A DNA stretch of 64,000 nt. Source: Actinomadura oligospora ATCC 43269. Lineage in GTDB: Bacteria; Actinomycetota; Actinomycetes; Streptosporangiales; Streptosporangiaceae. The DNA lies in contig NZ_JADG01000019.1 of NCBI RefSeq assembly GCF_000518265.1, positions 62,001 to 126,000 on the forward strand. The letters run 5' to 3'. Shown here piece after piece: positions 50,473 through 58,707 of this stretch. The stretch's first letter is position 1. Every line of letters begins with the position of its first letter. Below the pieces are notes generated by a model. That model saw nothing but the letters and a program-made list of their open reading frames with translations. It was not told the origin of the DNA and did not search any database. A program made the translations under genes and the position numbers.

Positions 50473-51135
50473 TCAGCCGGCGTCGATGATCTCCTGCGGA
50501 CGCTGCCCGGTGACCAGGTAGACGACGTTCTCCGCGACGTGGACGGCGTGGTCGGCGAACCGCTCGAAGTACCGTCCGGCCAGGGTGATGTCGACGGCGG
50601 GCTCGACGCCGTGCTTCCACTTGGGGGAGAGCAGCAGGTCGAACAGGCGGCGGTGCAGCCGGTCCATCGCGTCGTCGTCGGCGTCCAGCTCCAGGCCCAT
50701 CTCGACGTCCCGGGACGCGATCACCGAGCCCGCCTTGGCGATCATGCGCTCGGCGATCTGGCCCATCTCCAGCACCGTGGACTGCAGCTCCGGCGGGACG
50801 GCCGTCTCCGGGTGCCGGCGGCGGGCGGTCTTGGCGATGTGGACGGCCAGGTCGCCCATGCGCTCCAGGTCACTGCTCATCCGCAGCGTGGTGACCAGGG
50901 TCCGCAGGTCGCCGGCGACCGGCTGCTGCCGGGCCATCAGGTCGAACACCGTCTCCTCGATCTCGGCGTCGATCTTGTTGACCTGCTCGTCGGCGGTGAT
51001 CACTTCCTCGGCCAGCCGCAGGTCGGCGTCCAGCAGCGCGGTCACCGCGCGGGACATCGCCGACCGGACCAGGCGGGTCATCTCGACCAGCCGGTCGGCC
51101 AGGGAGTCGAGTTCCTCGTGGTAGACGTCGCGCAA
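50473..51135 (-). CDS. phoU: Phosphate-specific transport accessory protein PhoU
   Basis: A 220-residue two-domain helical bundle with the paired metal-binding motifs ERMGDLAVHIAKTA near residue 80 and ERFADHAVHVAENV near 185. PhoU restrains phosphate uptake and signals to the SenX3/PhoR-type kinase. TTG at 51135 (read as MRDVYHEELDSL) is the likely start, since it gives the family N-terminus and GAGGA stands 8 nt upstream. The longer frame is Pro/Gly-rich. It is divergent from the sensor kinase across a PHO box. Confidence 0.92.
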   Translation of the reverse strand: MRDVYHEELDSLADRLVEMTRLVRSAMSRAVTALLDADLRLAEEVITADEQVNKIDAEIEETVFDLMARQQPVAGDLRTLVTTLRMSSDLERMGDLAVHIAKTARRRHPETAVPPELQSTVLEMGQIAERMIAKAGSVIASRDVEMGLELDADDDAMDRLHRRLFDLLLSPKWKHGVEPAVDITLAGRYFERFADHAVHVAENVVYLVTGQRPQEIIDAG

Positions 51136-51337
51136 TTGAAGATCCTCGGGTTTCGGGGAGGGCCGGGCGTTCGGGCCCGGCCGGTACTGCGAGGGCGGTG
51201 ACGCACCGCCCGCTCGGGTGTCTCGGGCGTCGGCGCCGCGCCCGGAGCCGGCGGCCGCCGGGGCACCGCGCACGGGTCCCGTGCCCCCGGCGGGCCCGAG
51301 GCGCGGGGCGTACTCGCCCACGCCACAGCCTGCCCGA

Positions 51338-51370
51338 CCGGCGTGAACCGATACGGATAAAGAGGTGAAC
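51338..51370 (-). promoter_or_regulatory. PHO box (three 11-bp direct repeats)
   Basis: On the minus strand the sequence reads as three 11-nt units: GTTCACCTCTT, TATCCGTATCG and GTTCACGCCGG. The first and third share GTTCAC. GTTCACC repeats every 11 bp are the known binding pattern of PhoP/RegX3-type regulators in streptomycetes. It sits in the phoU/senX3 divergent region, about 75 bp before the kinase start, and should serve autoregulation. Confidence 0.82.
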
Positions 51371-51443
51371 ATTGGGCTAACGGGTCCCGCACCGGTGCCC
51401 CCGTGGTGTGGGACGGGTCCGTTCGCCACTTACGATCCAAGAT

Positions 51444-52745
51444 GTGGAGGTCGAGGTTGTCGCAGGTCTGACCGGGCTCGCCGGGCTCGCGATCGGACTC
51501 GCGACGGGATTGGCGGTACGGGTGAGCGAGCGTGCCCAGCGAACCGTGCCCCCGGCGCAGCCCCAGGGCGGGCTGCCGCCGGGGATAGCGTCGGTGCTGA
51601 GCGTCCTGAGATCGTCGGGCGTCGTCGTGGACGCCGAGGACAGGGTGCTGCGCGCGAGTTCCGCCGCCCGTGCCTACGGCCTGGTCAGCGACGACCGGCT
51701 GGTCGTGGACGAACTGCTCGCGATGGCCCGGCTCGTCCGCCGCGACGGCGAGATCCGGGAGACCGAGATCCAGGTCGGGCCGTCCCGGTCGCGCTCGCGC
51801 GCCGAGGGCCGCTGGTTCGCCGTCCGGGTCGCGCCGCTCGGCTCGCACGGCCTGGTGCTCGTCCTCGCCGAGGACCTCACCGAGATGCGCCGCGTCGAGG
51901 CCATCCGCCGCGACTTCGTCGCCAACGTCAGCCACGAGCTGAAGACGCCGGTCGGCGCGCTGTCACTGCTCGCCGAGACCGTGGACGCCGCGGCCGACGA
52001 CCCCGAGGCCGTCCGCCGGTTCGCCGGGCGGATGCAGCACGAGTCGGTCCGCCTCACCAACCTCGTCCAGGACCTCATGACCCTGTCGCGCGTCCAGGGC
52101 GAGGAGCCGCTGGACGACCTGCACCCCGTCGAGCTCGACACCGTGATAGACGAGTCGCTCGACCGCTCGCAGATCCGCGCGGGCTCCAAGGACATCGAGC
52201 TGATCGCCGGCGGACGGCACGGCTTCCGGGTGCGCGGCGACGAGGAACTGCTGGTCACCGCGCTGCGCAACCTGATCGACAACGCCGTCGCCTACAGCCC
52301 GGAGCACACCCGCGTGGTGGTGGCGACCCGGCAGACCGACGACCAGCACGTCGAGATCACCGTCACCGACCAGGGCATCGGCATCCCCGACGGCGACCTG
52401 GAACGGATCTTCGAGCGCTTCTACCGGGTGGACCCCGCGCGGTCCCGGCAGACCGGCGGCACCGGGCTCGGCCTGGCCATCGTCAAGCACGTCACCAGCA
52501 AGCACGGCGGCGAGGTCACGGTCTGGAGCAAGGAGGGCTCCGGCTCCACCTTCACCCTCCGGCTGCCCCTGCTGAACCCCTCCGCCCCGCCGGTCACCGC
52601 CGGCGCAGAGACCCCCAGTGACGTCCCCGGCGACCCCGGCGGCGCGGACCGCGGACCGGACGCGCCACGTCCGGACGCGACCGCCCTCGCGGTCGTCCAC
52701 GGCCTCACTCCATCCCACCCGACCCCCGAGGACCGGACGCGGTGA
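51444..52745 (+). CDS. senX3: SenX3/PhoR-type sensor histidine kinase
   Basis: A 433-residue kinase. One membrane segment at about 5-27 is followed by a PAS-like domain (about 55-160), the HisKA box FVANVSHELKTPVGAL (phospho-His near 163), and a full HATPase with LIDNAVAYSPEHT, DQGIGIP and GGTGLGLAIVKH. A polar Pro-rich tail ends the protein. GTG at 51444 is favoured because TACGAT at 51431-51436 ends 7 nt before it, a leaderless pattern. Phosphate limitation is inferred from phoU and PHO-box context. It precedes the response regulator by 40 bp. Confidence 0.93.
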   Translation: MEVEVVAGLTGLAGLAIGLATGLAVRVSERAQRTVPPAQPQGGLPPGIASVLSVLRSSGVVVDAEDRVLRASSAARAYGLVSDDRLVVDELLAMARLVRRDGEIRETEIQVGPSRSRSRAEGRWFAVRVAPLGSHGLVLVLAEDLTEMRRVEAIRRDFVANVSHELKTPVGALSLLAETVDAAADDPEAVRRFAGRMQHESVRLTNLVQDLMTLSRVQGEEPLDDLHPVELDTVIDESLDRSQIRAGSKDIELIAGGRHGFRVRGDEELLVTALRNLIDNAVAYSPEHTRVVVATRQTDDQHVEITVTDQGIGIPDGDLERIFERFYRVDPARSRQTGGTGLGLAIVKHVTSKHGGEVTVWSKEGSGSTFTLRLPLLNPSAPPVTAGAETPSDVPGDPGGADRGPDAPRPDATALAVVHGLTPSHPTPEDRTR

Positions 52746-52785
52746 CCTCCGCGCTCCTGCCCAGAACCGCCCGGGAGGCAACACC

Positions 52786-53469
52786 GTGACCCGTGTGCTC
52801 GTCGTGGAAGACGAGGAGTCCTTCAGCGACGCGCTGTCGTACACCCTCCGCAAGGAGGGGTTCGAGGTCGCCGTCGCGGCCACCGGCCCGGACGCGCTGG
52901 ACATCTTCGAGCGCAACGGCGCCGACCTCGTCCTGCTCGACCTGATGCTGCCGGGCCTGCCCGGCACCGAGGTGTGCCGCGAGCTGCGCGCGAAATCCAA
53001 CGTCCCGGTCATCATGCTCACCGCCAAGGACAGCGAGGTCGACAAGGTCGTCGGCCTGGAACTCGGCGCGGACGACTACGTCACCAAGCCGTTCTCCACC
53101 CGCGAGCTGATCGCCCGCATGCGCGCCGTCCTGCGCCGCCAGGGGGACGCCGGCGAGGAGCTCGCGCCCGCCGTCCTCGAGGCCGGACCCGTCCGCATGG
53201 ACGTCGAACGCCACGTCGTCAGCGTCAACAGCGGCTCGGTCCAGCTGCCCCTCAAGGAGTTCGAGCTCCTGGAGGTCCTGCTCCGCAACGCGGGCCGCGT
53301 CCTGACCCGCATGCAGCTCATCGACCGCGTCTGGGGCGCCGACTACGTCGGCGACACCAAGACCCTCGACGTCCACATCAAGCGCCTCCGCGCCAAGATC
53401 GAGGACGCCCCGTCCACGCCGCGCCACATCGTCACCGTCCGCGGCCTGGGCTACAAGTTCGAGCCATAA
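52786..53469 (+). CDS. regX3: RegX3/PhoP-type response regulator
   Basis: A 227-residue OmpR-family regulator. VLVVEDEESF begins the receiver, the phospho-Asp is in LVLLDLMLPG near 51, and the Lys is in YVTKPFS near 101. The winged helix has LKEFELLEVLL and TLDVHIKRLRAKIE, and the protein ends GLGYKFEP. GTG at 52786 has CGGGAGG upstream. Partner of the upstream kinase; expected to bind the PHO box at 51338-51370. Transcription ends in a repeat-derived hairpin at 53701-53747. Confidence 0.95.
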   Translation: MTRVLVVEDEESFSDALSYTLRKEGFEVAVAATGPDALDIFERNGADLVLLDLMLPGLPGTEVCRELRAKSNVPVIMLTAKDSEVDKVVGLELGADDYVTKPFSTRELIARMRAVLRRQGDAGEELAPAVLEAGPVRMDVERHVVSVNSGSVQLPLKEFELLEVLLRNAGRVLTRMQLIDRVWGADYVGDTKTLDVHIKRLRAKIEDAPSTPRHIVTVRGLGYKFEP

Positions 53470-53620
53470 CCCACCGAGGAACCCCAGGCCGCCGGCACCC
53501 AGCCCGCGGCCTTCCTCATTTCCCCGCCGAATCGACCGGGACGGCTCGTCCGCGCAGCCCGGCCCCGGGGCCGGCACGTCCGCGGAGACCGGTTCGCATG
53601 CGCGAAGGTCTGGGGCCCGG

Positions 53621-53747
53621 ACGTGCGAAACGCCCCGTGCCGCGCGCCCTGAGGCGAACGTGCGAAACGGCCCGTGCCGCGCAGCCCTGGGGCTCGAACG
53701 TGCGAAACGGCCCGTGCTGCGTCCTGGGGACGCGGCACGGGCCGTTT
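53621..53747. repeat. Triplicated 24-bp repeat with inverted copy (acts as terminator)
   Basis: Three direct copies of ACGTGCGAAACGGCCCGTGC (24-bp unit, slightly variable) occur at 53621-53644, 53656-53679 and 53696-53719. An inverted copy lies at 53729-53747. The last direct copy and the inverted one form a long hairpin with a 9-nt loop. It sits between the convergent regX3 and lipoprotein genes and so probably terminates both. The two extra copies and the CCCTGGGG spacers suggest duplication of a terminator arm. Confidence 0.85.
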
Positions 53748-53762
53748 CGTGTGGTGCGTGGG

Positions 53763-54764
53763 TCAGGCGGCGGGGGTCTGGGCGCCCTCGGGCTCGCCGG
53801 ACTTGCTCGGGCTCACCGCGCCGGACGGCTCGGTGCCCGGGGAGGCCGGGGTGCTGGGCTCACCGGCCGGGGAGGTCGCCTCGCCGCCGCCGCTGGGCGA
53901 GGCGCCCGGGGCCGAGGCGAACGGCGTGCTCTGCGACGCCGGGACGTAGGCGCCGAACTCGTTCTGCTGCGGGATGACCGGGACGGAGACCGTGATCGCT
54001 CCCGCCTTCTCGAACTGGAGCGTGACCTGGATCGTCTCGCCGCCGAGGAGCTCCTTGCCCACCTGGGGCAGCACGACCAGCGGGCCCTTGGCGCCGGGGG
54101 CCGGAGCGGCCTCACCGGAAGCGGGCGCGCTCGGGGCGCCGGACGCCGGAGCGTTCGCCTCACCGGAGGCCGGAGCGGTCGGAGCGCCGGACGCCGGGGC
54201 CGTCGCCTCGCCGGAAGCGGGGGCGCTCGGGGCGCCGGTCGACGGCTTGGCGCCGGGCTTGCCGGTCTTCGCCGTGGACGGCTTGGTCGACGGGCTGCCC
54301 GAAGGAGCGCCCGAAGGGGTCTCGTGGCCCGCCGCGGGGGCCGGGCGGACCGCCGGGGCCGTCCCGAGCAGGGACACCGGGGTGCCCTCGCCGCGCTCCC
54401 TCGCCGCCGGCAGCACGACGCCCTGGGCGGCGATCCTGGCCGGTCCGGCGAACTCCGGCGCGGTCACCGAGACGAGCCGGTCGGCGCGTCCGGGGACCTC
54501 GTTGATCAAGGTCGCGTACAGCGGGACCGACGACTTGTCGGGCAGAGCCTCTCCCGGCCGCGGACCGAGCAGGAACATGTTCCGGATGCTGACCTGCGGC
54601 TTGGCCGCGTCGGTCTTCGGCACCCAGGCGTTCACGCCCTCGGTGAGCTGCGTCGGCGCCGCGGTCTGAGGCTCCTCGCCGGCCCCGCAGCCGGAGAGCA
54701 CCGGCGCGATGGCGACGGCGCCCGCGAAGGCGAGCGCGACCACTCGACGGCTGTTTCGGATCAC
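53763..54764 (-). CDS. Lipoprotein with PCu(A)C-like domain split by an Ala/Pro repeat
   Basis: A 333-residue lipoprotein. The signal peptide ends in the lipobox LSGC, with lipidation at C26. Beta-strand-rich sequence like DUF461/PCu(A)C copper-chaperone domains occupies about 35-130 and resumes at about 225-280 (GETIQVTLQFEKAG). Between them lies a Pro/Ala/Ser/Gly insert of about 95 residues with repeats of APASGEA/APASGAP. The C-terminus is another low-complexity tail. GTG at 54764 has GAGGAG upstream. Copper binding is doubtful, since no clear Met/His ligand cluster is seen. A TAGGCT promoter and a 7-bp-arm hairpin (54805-54820) lie upstream. Confidence 0.8.
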   Translation of the reverse strand: MIRNSRRVVALAFAGAVAIAPVLSGCGAGEEPQTAAPTQLTEGVNAWVPKTDAAKPQVSIRNMFLLGPRPGEALPDKSSVPLYATLINEVPGRADRLVSVTAPEFAGPARIAAQGVVLPAARERGEGTPVSLLGTAPAVRPAPAAGHETPSGAPSGSPSTKPSTAKTGKPGAKPSTGAPSAPASGEATAPASGAPTAPASGEANAPASGAPSAPASGEAAPAPGAKGPLVVLPQVGKELLGGETIQVTLQFEKAGAITVSVPVIPQQNEFGAYVPASQSTPFASAPGASPSGGGEATSPAGEPSTPASPGTEPSGAVSPSKSGEPEGAQTPAA

Positions 54765-54965
54765 GGCGACGATCTCCTCGGGAAAGGGGTTGTGAGCGGT
54801 GGGGGTTCGGCGTGCCGAACGCCGAAGGGCAGCCTAGCGAGGTCGCGGGCGTGGTACAGCTCCGGGGTCCGGTTCCCGGCGAATCCCACATGGCGCCCAT
54901 GCCGCGTCCGGCCCGGATCCCCCGTGGCCCATGATCACCTGAGGGCTTGGTGGCCTGCCGGTGGT

Positions 54966-55736
54966 CTAGTTCTTCCTGTCCGGGGCGGCGGCCTTGATCA
55001 GGTCGGTCAGCTCGGGCCCCGGCTGCGCGGACGTGCGGATGTCGGACACCACGCCGTCGCTGCCGACGAACACGGCGGTGAGGCCGACGGCGGGACGCCC
55101 GTCCGGGGTGTTGGCGTAGTTCTTGGCCAGGATGCCGGACAGATCGTCCAGGACGATGGGCTCGCCGTCGTGCGCGCCGCCCGCGAGCGCGCGCAGGGAC
55201 TTGATCGTCTCGTTGGGGGGCGCGGTGGAGCCCCGCCGGTCGGCGACGAGCCACAGGCTGAGGCGGAGGTCCTGGGCGCGTTTGGCGAGGTCGGCGATCA
55301 CGGCCGAGCAGGAGCACTTGGGCGAGGCGATCGCGATCACGCTCGGCCGCAGGTCGCGCAGGCTCCTGTGCTTCGGGCTCGGCGGCGCGGTGACATCGCC
55401 GGTGGGGAGGTATCCGCCCTTGCGTCCCACGGGCGCGGACGGGTGCGGGGCGAGCGCGGCACGGGGCGGCCGCGCGTCCGGTCGGGTGCCGAGGGCGGTC
55501 ATCAGCACCCCGCTGACCAGCGCGATCAGCAGCGCGCCGGTGATGATCGGGATGGCGACGCCGAAGCGGGCGAACGGGCCGACGAGGCGGCGGTACCGGG
55601 CGCGGCGGCGGAGCTGGCGCTGCTCACGGTGGTAGGCGATGACGTCGCGGTCGAGATCGCGGGCGTCGTCGGGCACCACGACATCGACGTGGGGGAGTCC
55701 GTGGTCGTCGTGCTCGGGATCGCCGTCTGGCCTCAC
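54966..55736 (-). CDS. Membrane-anchored thioredoxin-like protein with CxC motif
   Basis: A 256-residue protein. A charged cytoplasmic N-terminus contains YHREQRQLRRRARYRR, a membrane helix lies at about 77-98, and an extracellular domain follows. Its SPKCSCSAVIADLAKR segment (about 143-158) sits where thioredoxin-fold proteins keep their CxxC, but here it is CxC. The later VGLTAVFVGSDGVV fits the cis-Pro strand region of TlpA/redoxin proteins. Function is unproven. GTG at 55736 is chosen for its AGGAGAGG ribosome binding site. Upstream lies the carD promoter region. Confidence 0.75.
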   Translation of the reverse strand: MRPDGDPEHDDHGLPHVDVVVPDDARDLDRDVIAYHREQRQLRRRARYRRLVGPFARFGVAIPIITGALLIALVSGVLMTALGTRPDARPPRAALAPHPSAPVGRKGGYLPTGDVTAPPSPKHRSLRDLRPSVIAIASPKCSCSAVIADLAKRAQDLRLSLWLVADRRGSTAPPNETIKSLRALAGGAHDGEPIVLDDLSGILAKNYANTPDGRPAVGLTAVFVGSDGVVSDIRTSAQPGPELTDLIKAAAPDRKN

Positions 55737-56148
55737 ACCGCACCTCTCCTGTTTACCCTTGTTCGCCGGAACGCTCCCGTCCGTTGCGCCCCTTTCCCTC
55801 TTTTTCGGACGTTTTGTACCCGCCCCAGGCGGCATGCTCACCTCCCAGTATGGGCCGCGGCGCGCGACCTGACAGGGGGGAGCGGCGGAACGCCGCGAAA
55901 TGGCCGGACCGCGTCTTCGAGACACTTTCGTGATCATGCTCAGACGTGCGGTGACAAGGGGCGATGCAGGGTCCGGTGGGGGTGTGGTGGGATGCTCGAC
56001 AGGATCGGTAAACCTGCCTCGGAGGCACTATCAAGACACATTGTCAAGGTCCCAATAAGGCGGTTGACCTGCGGATTTGTCGCGTACGTCGGTGCGGTCA
56101 CCCCGAGGTCCGTGCTACCCTGGTTCTAGCGGAAGGGGTACTTGTCAC
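55737..56148. promoter_or_regulatory. Divergent promoter region before carD
   Basis: About 410 bp between the thioredoxin-like gene and carD. Promoter-like elements include TTGACC at 56064-56069 with TACGTC 15 bp later, and a stronger -10-like TACCCT at 56116-56121, which would give a carD leader of about 25 nt. GGAAGGGG precedes the carD ATG. No ORF or strong hairpin was recognised in 55760-56060, which is less GC-rich than the genes. Confidence 0.45.
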
Positions 56149-56631
56149 ATGACTTTCCAGGTCGGCGACACCGTCGTCTACCCCCACCATGGGGCTGCTC
56201 GGATCGAGGCCATCGAGACTCGCACCATCAAGGGTGAGGAAAGGACCTACCTGGTCCTGAAGGTCGACAAGGGCGACCTGACAGTTCAGGTTCCGGTCGA
56301 GAACGTCGAAGACGTGGGCGTGCGCGACGTCGTCGGCCAGGAGGGCCTGGAGAAGGTGTTCGAGGTGCTGCGCGCACCCTACACCGAGGAGCCCACCAAC
56401 TGGTCGCGCCGCTACAAGGCCAACCTGGAGAAGCTCGCCTCCGGTGACGTCAACAAGGTCGCCGAGGTGGTTCGCGACCTGTGGCGTCGCGACAAGGAGC
56501 GTGGCCTGTCGGCGGGCGAGAAGCGCATGCTCGCCAAGGCTCGCCAGATCCTGGTCAGTGAGCTCGCGCTCGCGGAGAAGACCAACGAGGACAAGGCGGA
56601 GGCCCTCCTCGACGAGGTGCTGGCCAGCTGA
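56149..56631 (+). CDS. carD: CarD-family RNA polymerase-binding regulator
   Basis: A 160-residue CarD. The N-terminal Tudor-like RNAP-interaction domain ([18 protein letters not shown]) binds the beta subunit, and the helical C-terminal domain contains the conserved Trp (NWSRRYKAN) that props the promoter bubble. CarD stabilises open complexes at rRNA and other promoters and is essential in mycobacteria. The start ATG has GGAAGGGG 10 nt upstream. ispF follows after 4 bp. Confidence 0.97.
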   Translation: MTFQVGDTVVYPHHGAARIEAIETRTIKGEERTYLVLKVDKGDLTVQVPVENVEDVGVRDVVGQEGLEKVFEVLRAPYTEEPTNWSRRYKANLEKLASGDVNKVAEVVRDLWRRDKERGLSAGEKRMLAKARQILVSELALAEKTNEDKAEALLDEVLAS

Positions 56632-56635
56632 TCAG

Positions 56636-57133
56636 GTGACTCATCAGCTTCCACGGGTGGGCGTCGGAACCGACGTCCACCCGTTCGCTTCCCATGACCG
56701 TCCCCTCTGGGTGGCGGGGCTCGAATGGCCCGGCGAGGGCCCCGGACTCGCAGGCCACTCCGACGGCGACGTCGCCGCGCACGCCATCTGTGACGCACTG
56801 CTGTCGGCGTGCTCCCTCGGCGACCTCGGCAAGGTCTTCGGCACGTCCGACCCCCGGTGGTCCGGCGCGTCCGGCGTCACGTTGCTGCGCGAGACGGCCC
56901 GCCTGGTGGACGAGGCGGGCTGGTTGATCGGGAACGTCGCCGTGCAGGTCATCGGCAACCGTCCGAAGATCGGCAAGCGCCGGGACGAGGCCGCCAAGGC
57001 CCTCTCGGAGGCACTGGACGGCGCGTCCGTCAGCGTCTCGGCCACCACCACCGACGGCCTCGGCCTCACCGGCCGCGGCGAGGGCCTGGCCGCCCTCGCG
57101 AACGCCCTGGTCTTCCCCAAGCCGTCCACCTAA
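56636..57133 (+). CDS. ispF: 2-C-methyl-D-erythritol 2,4-cyclodiphosphate synthase
   Basis: A 165-residue trimeric enzyme of the MEP isoprenoid pathway. The divalent-metal ligands are in GTDVHPF (Asp/His near 12-14) and H near 43 in [12 protein letters not shown]. The C-terminal [14 protein letters not shown] is the family signature. GTG at 56636 lies 4 bp after carD, so they are one transcript. In many actinobacteria ispD stands between carD and ispF; it is absent here and must lie elsewhere. A repeat array follows. Confidence 0.95.
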   Translation: MTHQLPRVGVGTDVHPFASHDRPLWVAGLEWPGEGPGLAGHSDGDVAAHAICDALLSACSLGDLGKVFGTSDPRWSGASGVTLLRETARLVDEAGWLIGNVAVQVIGNRPKIGKRRDEAAKALSEALDGASVSVSATTTDGLGLTGRGEGLAALANALVFPKPST

Positions 57134-57149
57134 CCCCCGAACACCCGCG

Positions 57150-57360
57150 GCCCCCGCGAGCTTTCGCGAATCCCCGTGGACCTCCGCGCGGCTCCGCGAA
57201 CAACTGCGGACCCCGCGAGGCTTCGCGAACACACGTGGACCTCCGCAGGGCTTCGCGGCCCCTCGCAACGCTTCGCGAACACCCACGGGCCCCACGCGGC
57301 CCGCGAGGCCACGCGCGGTTTCGCGGGCACCCGCGAGGCTTCGCGCGCCTTCGCGAGTTC
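57150..57360. repeat. Tandem mini-hairpin array after ispF
   Basis: About seven degenerate copies, each 20-37 bp, of a unit starting with a small hairpin of the form CGCGAGGCTTCGCG followed by a spacer such as AACACCCGTGGACCTC. Clear copies start near 57151, 57180, 57209, 57239, 57259, 57290 and 57328. The hairpin arms (CGCGA/TCGCG) are best conserved. It lies 20 bp after ispF and 15-20 bp before the DnaA-box pair. Confidence 0.8.
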
Positions 57361-57373
57361 TGCGCGCCGGAGG

Positions 57374-57394
57374 TTATCCACAACTTGTGGGTAA
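57374..57394. promoter_or_regulatory. Inverted pair of DnaA boxes
   Basis: TTATCCACA (57374-57382) is the perfect DnaA consensus. TGTGGGTAA (57386-57394) is an inverted box with one mismatch (TTACCCACA), separated by 3 bp. Two closely spaced opposed boxes are unlikely by chance at this GC content. No dnaA or dnaN gene is near, so this is not the main origin; it could titrate or modulate DnaA. Confidence 0.6.
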
Positions 57395-57441
57395 CTTTCC
57401 GTTGTCCCGCTCCGGCGGCGCAGACTCGACGTATGAGACGT

Positions 57442-58653
57442 TCAGCAGTTCGCGGGGCGGATGGTGCCGGTCACCTCGCCGAGATCGATCGTCGTGCCGT
57501 TCGCGCCCGGCGCGGTCGCGCGGATGGTGACGGTGTCGCCGTCCTCGAGGAACGCGCGCTTCGCGCCGTCCGGAAGCTCCAGCGGCTCGGTGCCGTTCCA
57601 GGTCAGCTCCAGCAGGCAGCCGCGCTCCTCCTTGGTGGGTCCCGAGACGGTCCCGGAGGCGAACAGGTCCCCGGTGCGCAGCGACGCGCCGTTCACCGTC
57701 GCGTGCGCAAGCTGCTGCGGCGCCGTCCAGTACATCCGCTCGAAGCGCGGGCGGGAGACGGACCCTCCGTTGATCAGGATCTCCAGGCGCAGGTCCAGTC
57801 CCCAGGGCTCGTCGGCGCGCAGGTAGGGCAGGGGCACCGGGTCCTGCGCGGGCGGGGTGACCCGCGCCGCCTCCAGGGCCGCGACGGGCACCACCCACGG
57901 CGACACCGACGTCGCGAACGACTTGCCGAGGAACGGCCCGAGCGGCTGCCCCTCCCACGCCTGGATGTCCCGTGCGCTCCAGTCGTTCACCAGCACGAAC
58001 CCGAAGACGTGATCGCGGAACGCGCGCGGGGTGACGGGCCGTCCGGGCGTCGACGGCGTCCCGGCGACGAATCCGACCTCGGCCTCGATGTCGAGCCTCA
58101 GGGTCGGCCCGAACGACGGCGCGGCGTCGGACGGCCCCACCTTGCGCTGCCCGCACGGCCGCACGATCGGGGTCCCGGACGCGTACACCGTTCCGGCCCG
58201 TCCGTGATATCCGACCGGAAGGTGTTTCCAGTTCGGGAGGAGCGGCTCGCCCTGCGGCCGGAAGATCCGTCCGGCGTTCGTCGCGTGGTGCTCGGACGCG
58301 TAGAAGTCCACGTAGTCGGCGACCTCGAAGGGGCGCAGCAGCTCGACGTCCGTCACGGGCACCAGATGCGGCGACACCGCCGCCCGCTGCGCCGGGTCCG
58401 TGAGCAGGTCCCGCAGCCGGGCCCGGTTCGCCGTCCAGGCGGCCCGTCCCGCCGCCATGAACCCGTTCAGTGTCCCGGATGCGAACCAGCCGCGACCCTC
58501 GACCAGCCCCGCCCCGGCCAGTCCGGCCAGGTCAAGCACCCGATCCCCGATCGCCACGCCGACCCTGGCGTCCGTCCCGTCCCGCCGGAACACCCCGTAC
58601 GGCAGGTTCTCGATGCCAAAGCCGCTGTCCTCGTCGACCTCAAGCCACGTCAT
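57442..58653 (-). CDS. fahA: Fumarylacetoacetase
   Basis: A 403-residue FAH that splits fumarylacetoacetate to fumarate and acetoacetate in tyrosine/homogentisate breakdown. The N-terminal SH3-like domain contains IENLPYGVFR. The catalytic domain contains DFYASEHHATNAG with the catalytic His, the metal ligands in EAEVGFV and VLVNDWSARDIQ, and NPW-like PWVVP. ATG at 58653 has GGAAGG upstream. It follows the uncharacterised gene at 58708-59514 by 54 bp, and homogentisate dioxygenase lies divergently beyond. Confidence 0.95.
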   Translation of the reverse strand: MTWLEVDEDSGFGIENLPYGVFRRDGTDARVGVAIGDRVLDLAGLAGAGLVEGRGWFASGTLNGFMAAGRAAWTANRARLRDLLTDPAQRAAVSPHLVPVTDVELLRPFEVADYVDFYASEHHATNAGRIFRPQGEPLLPNWKHLPVGYHGRAGTVYASGTPIVRPCGQRKVGPSDAAPSFGPTLRLDIEAEVGFVAGTPSTPGRPVTPRAFRDHVFGFVLVNDWSARDIQAWEGQPLGPFLGKSFATSVSPWVVPVAALEAARVTPPAQDPVPLPYLRADEPWGLDLRLEILINGGSVSRPRFERMYWTAPQQLAHATVNGASLRTGDLFASGTVSGPTKEERGCLLELTWNGTEPLELPDGAKRAFLEDGDTVTIRATAPGANGTTIDLGEVTGTIRPANC

Positions 58654-58707
58654 GCGCACCATCCTTCCCCGCCCATCCGGATCGACCAACCCCCTGCCGG
58701 GCCGCGC

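Noticed and set aside
57150-57360. Mini-hairpin units considered as a CRISPR array
   Set aside because: Units are degenerate and variable in length, and no cas genes are present.
57374-57394. DnaA boxes taken as the chromosomal origin
   Set aside because: Only two boxes and none of the usual origin genes (dnaA, dnaN, recF, gyrB) nearby.
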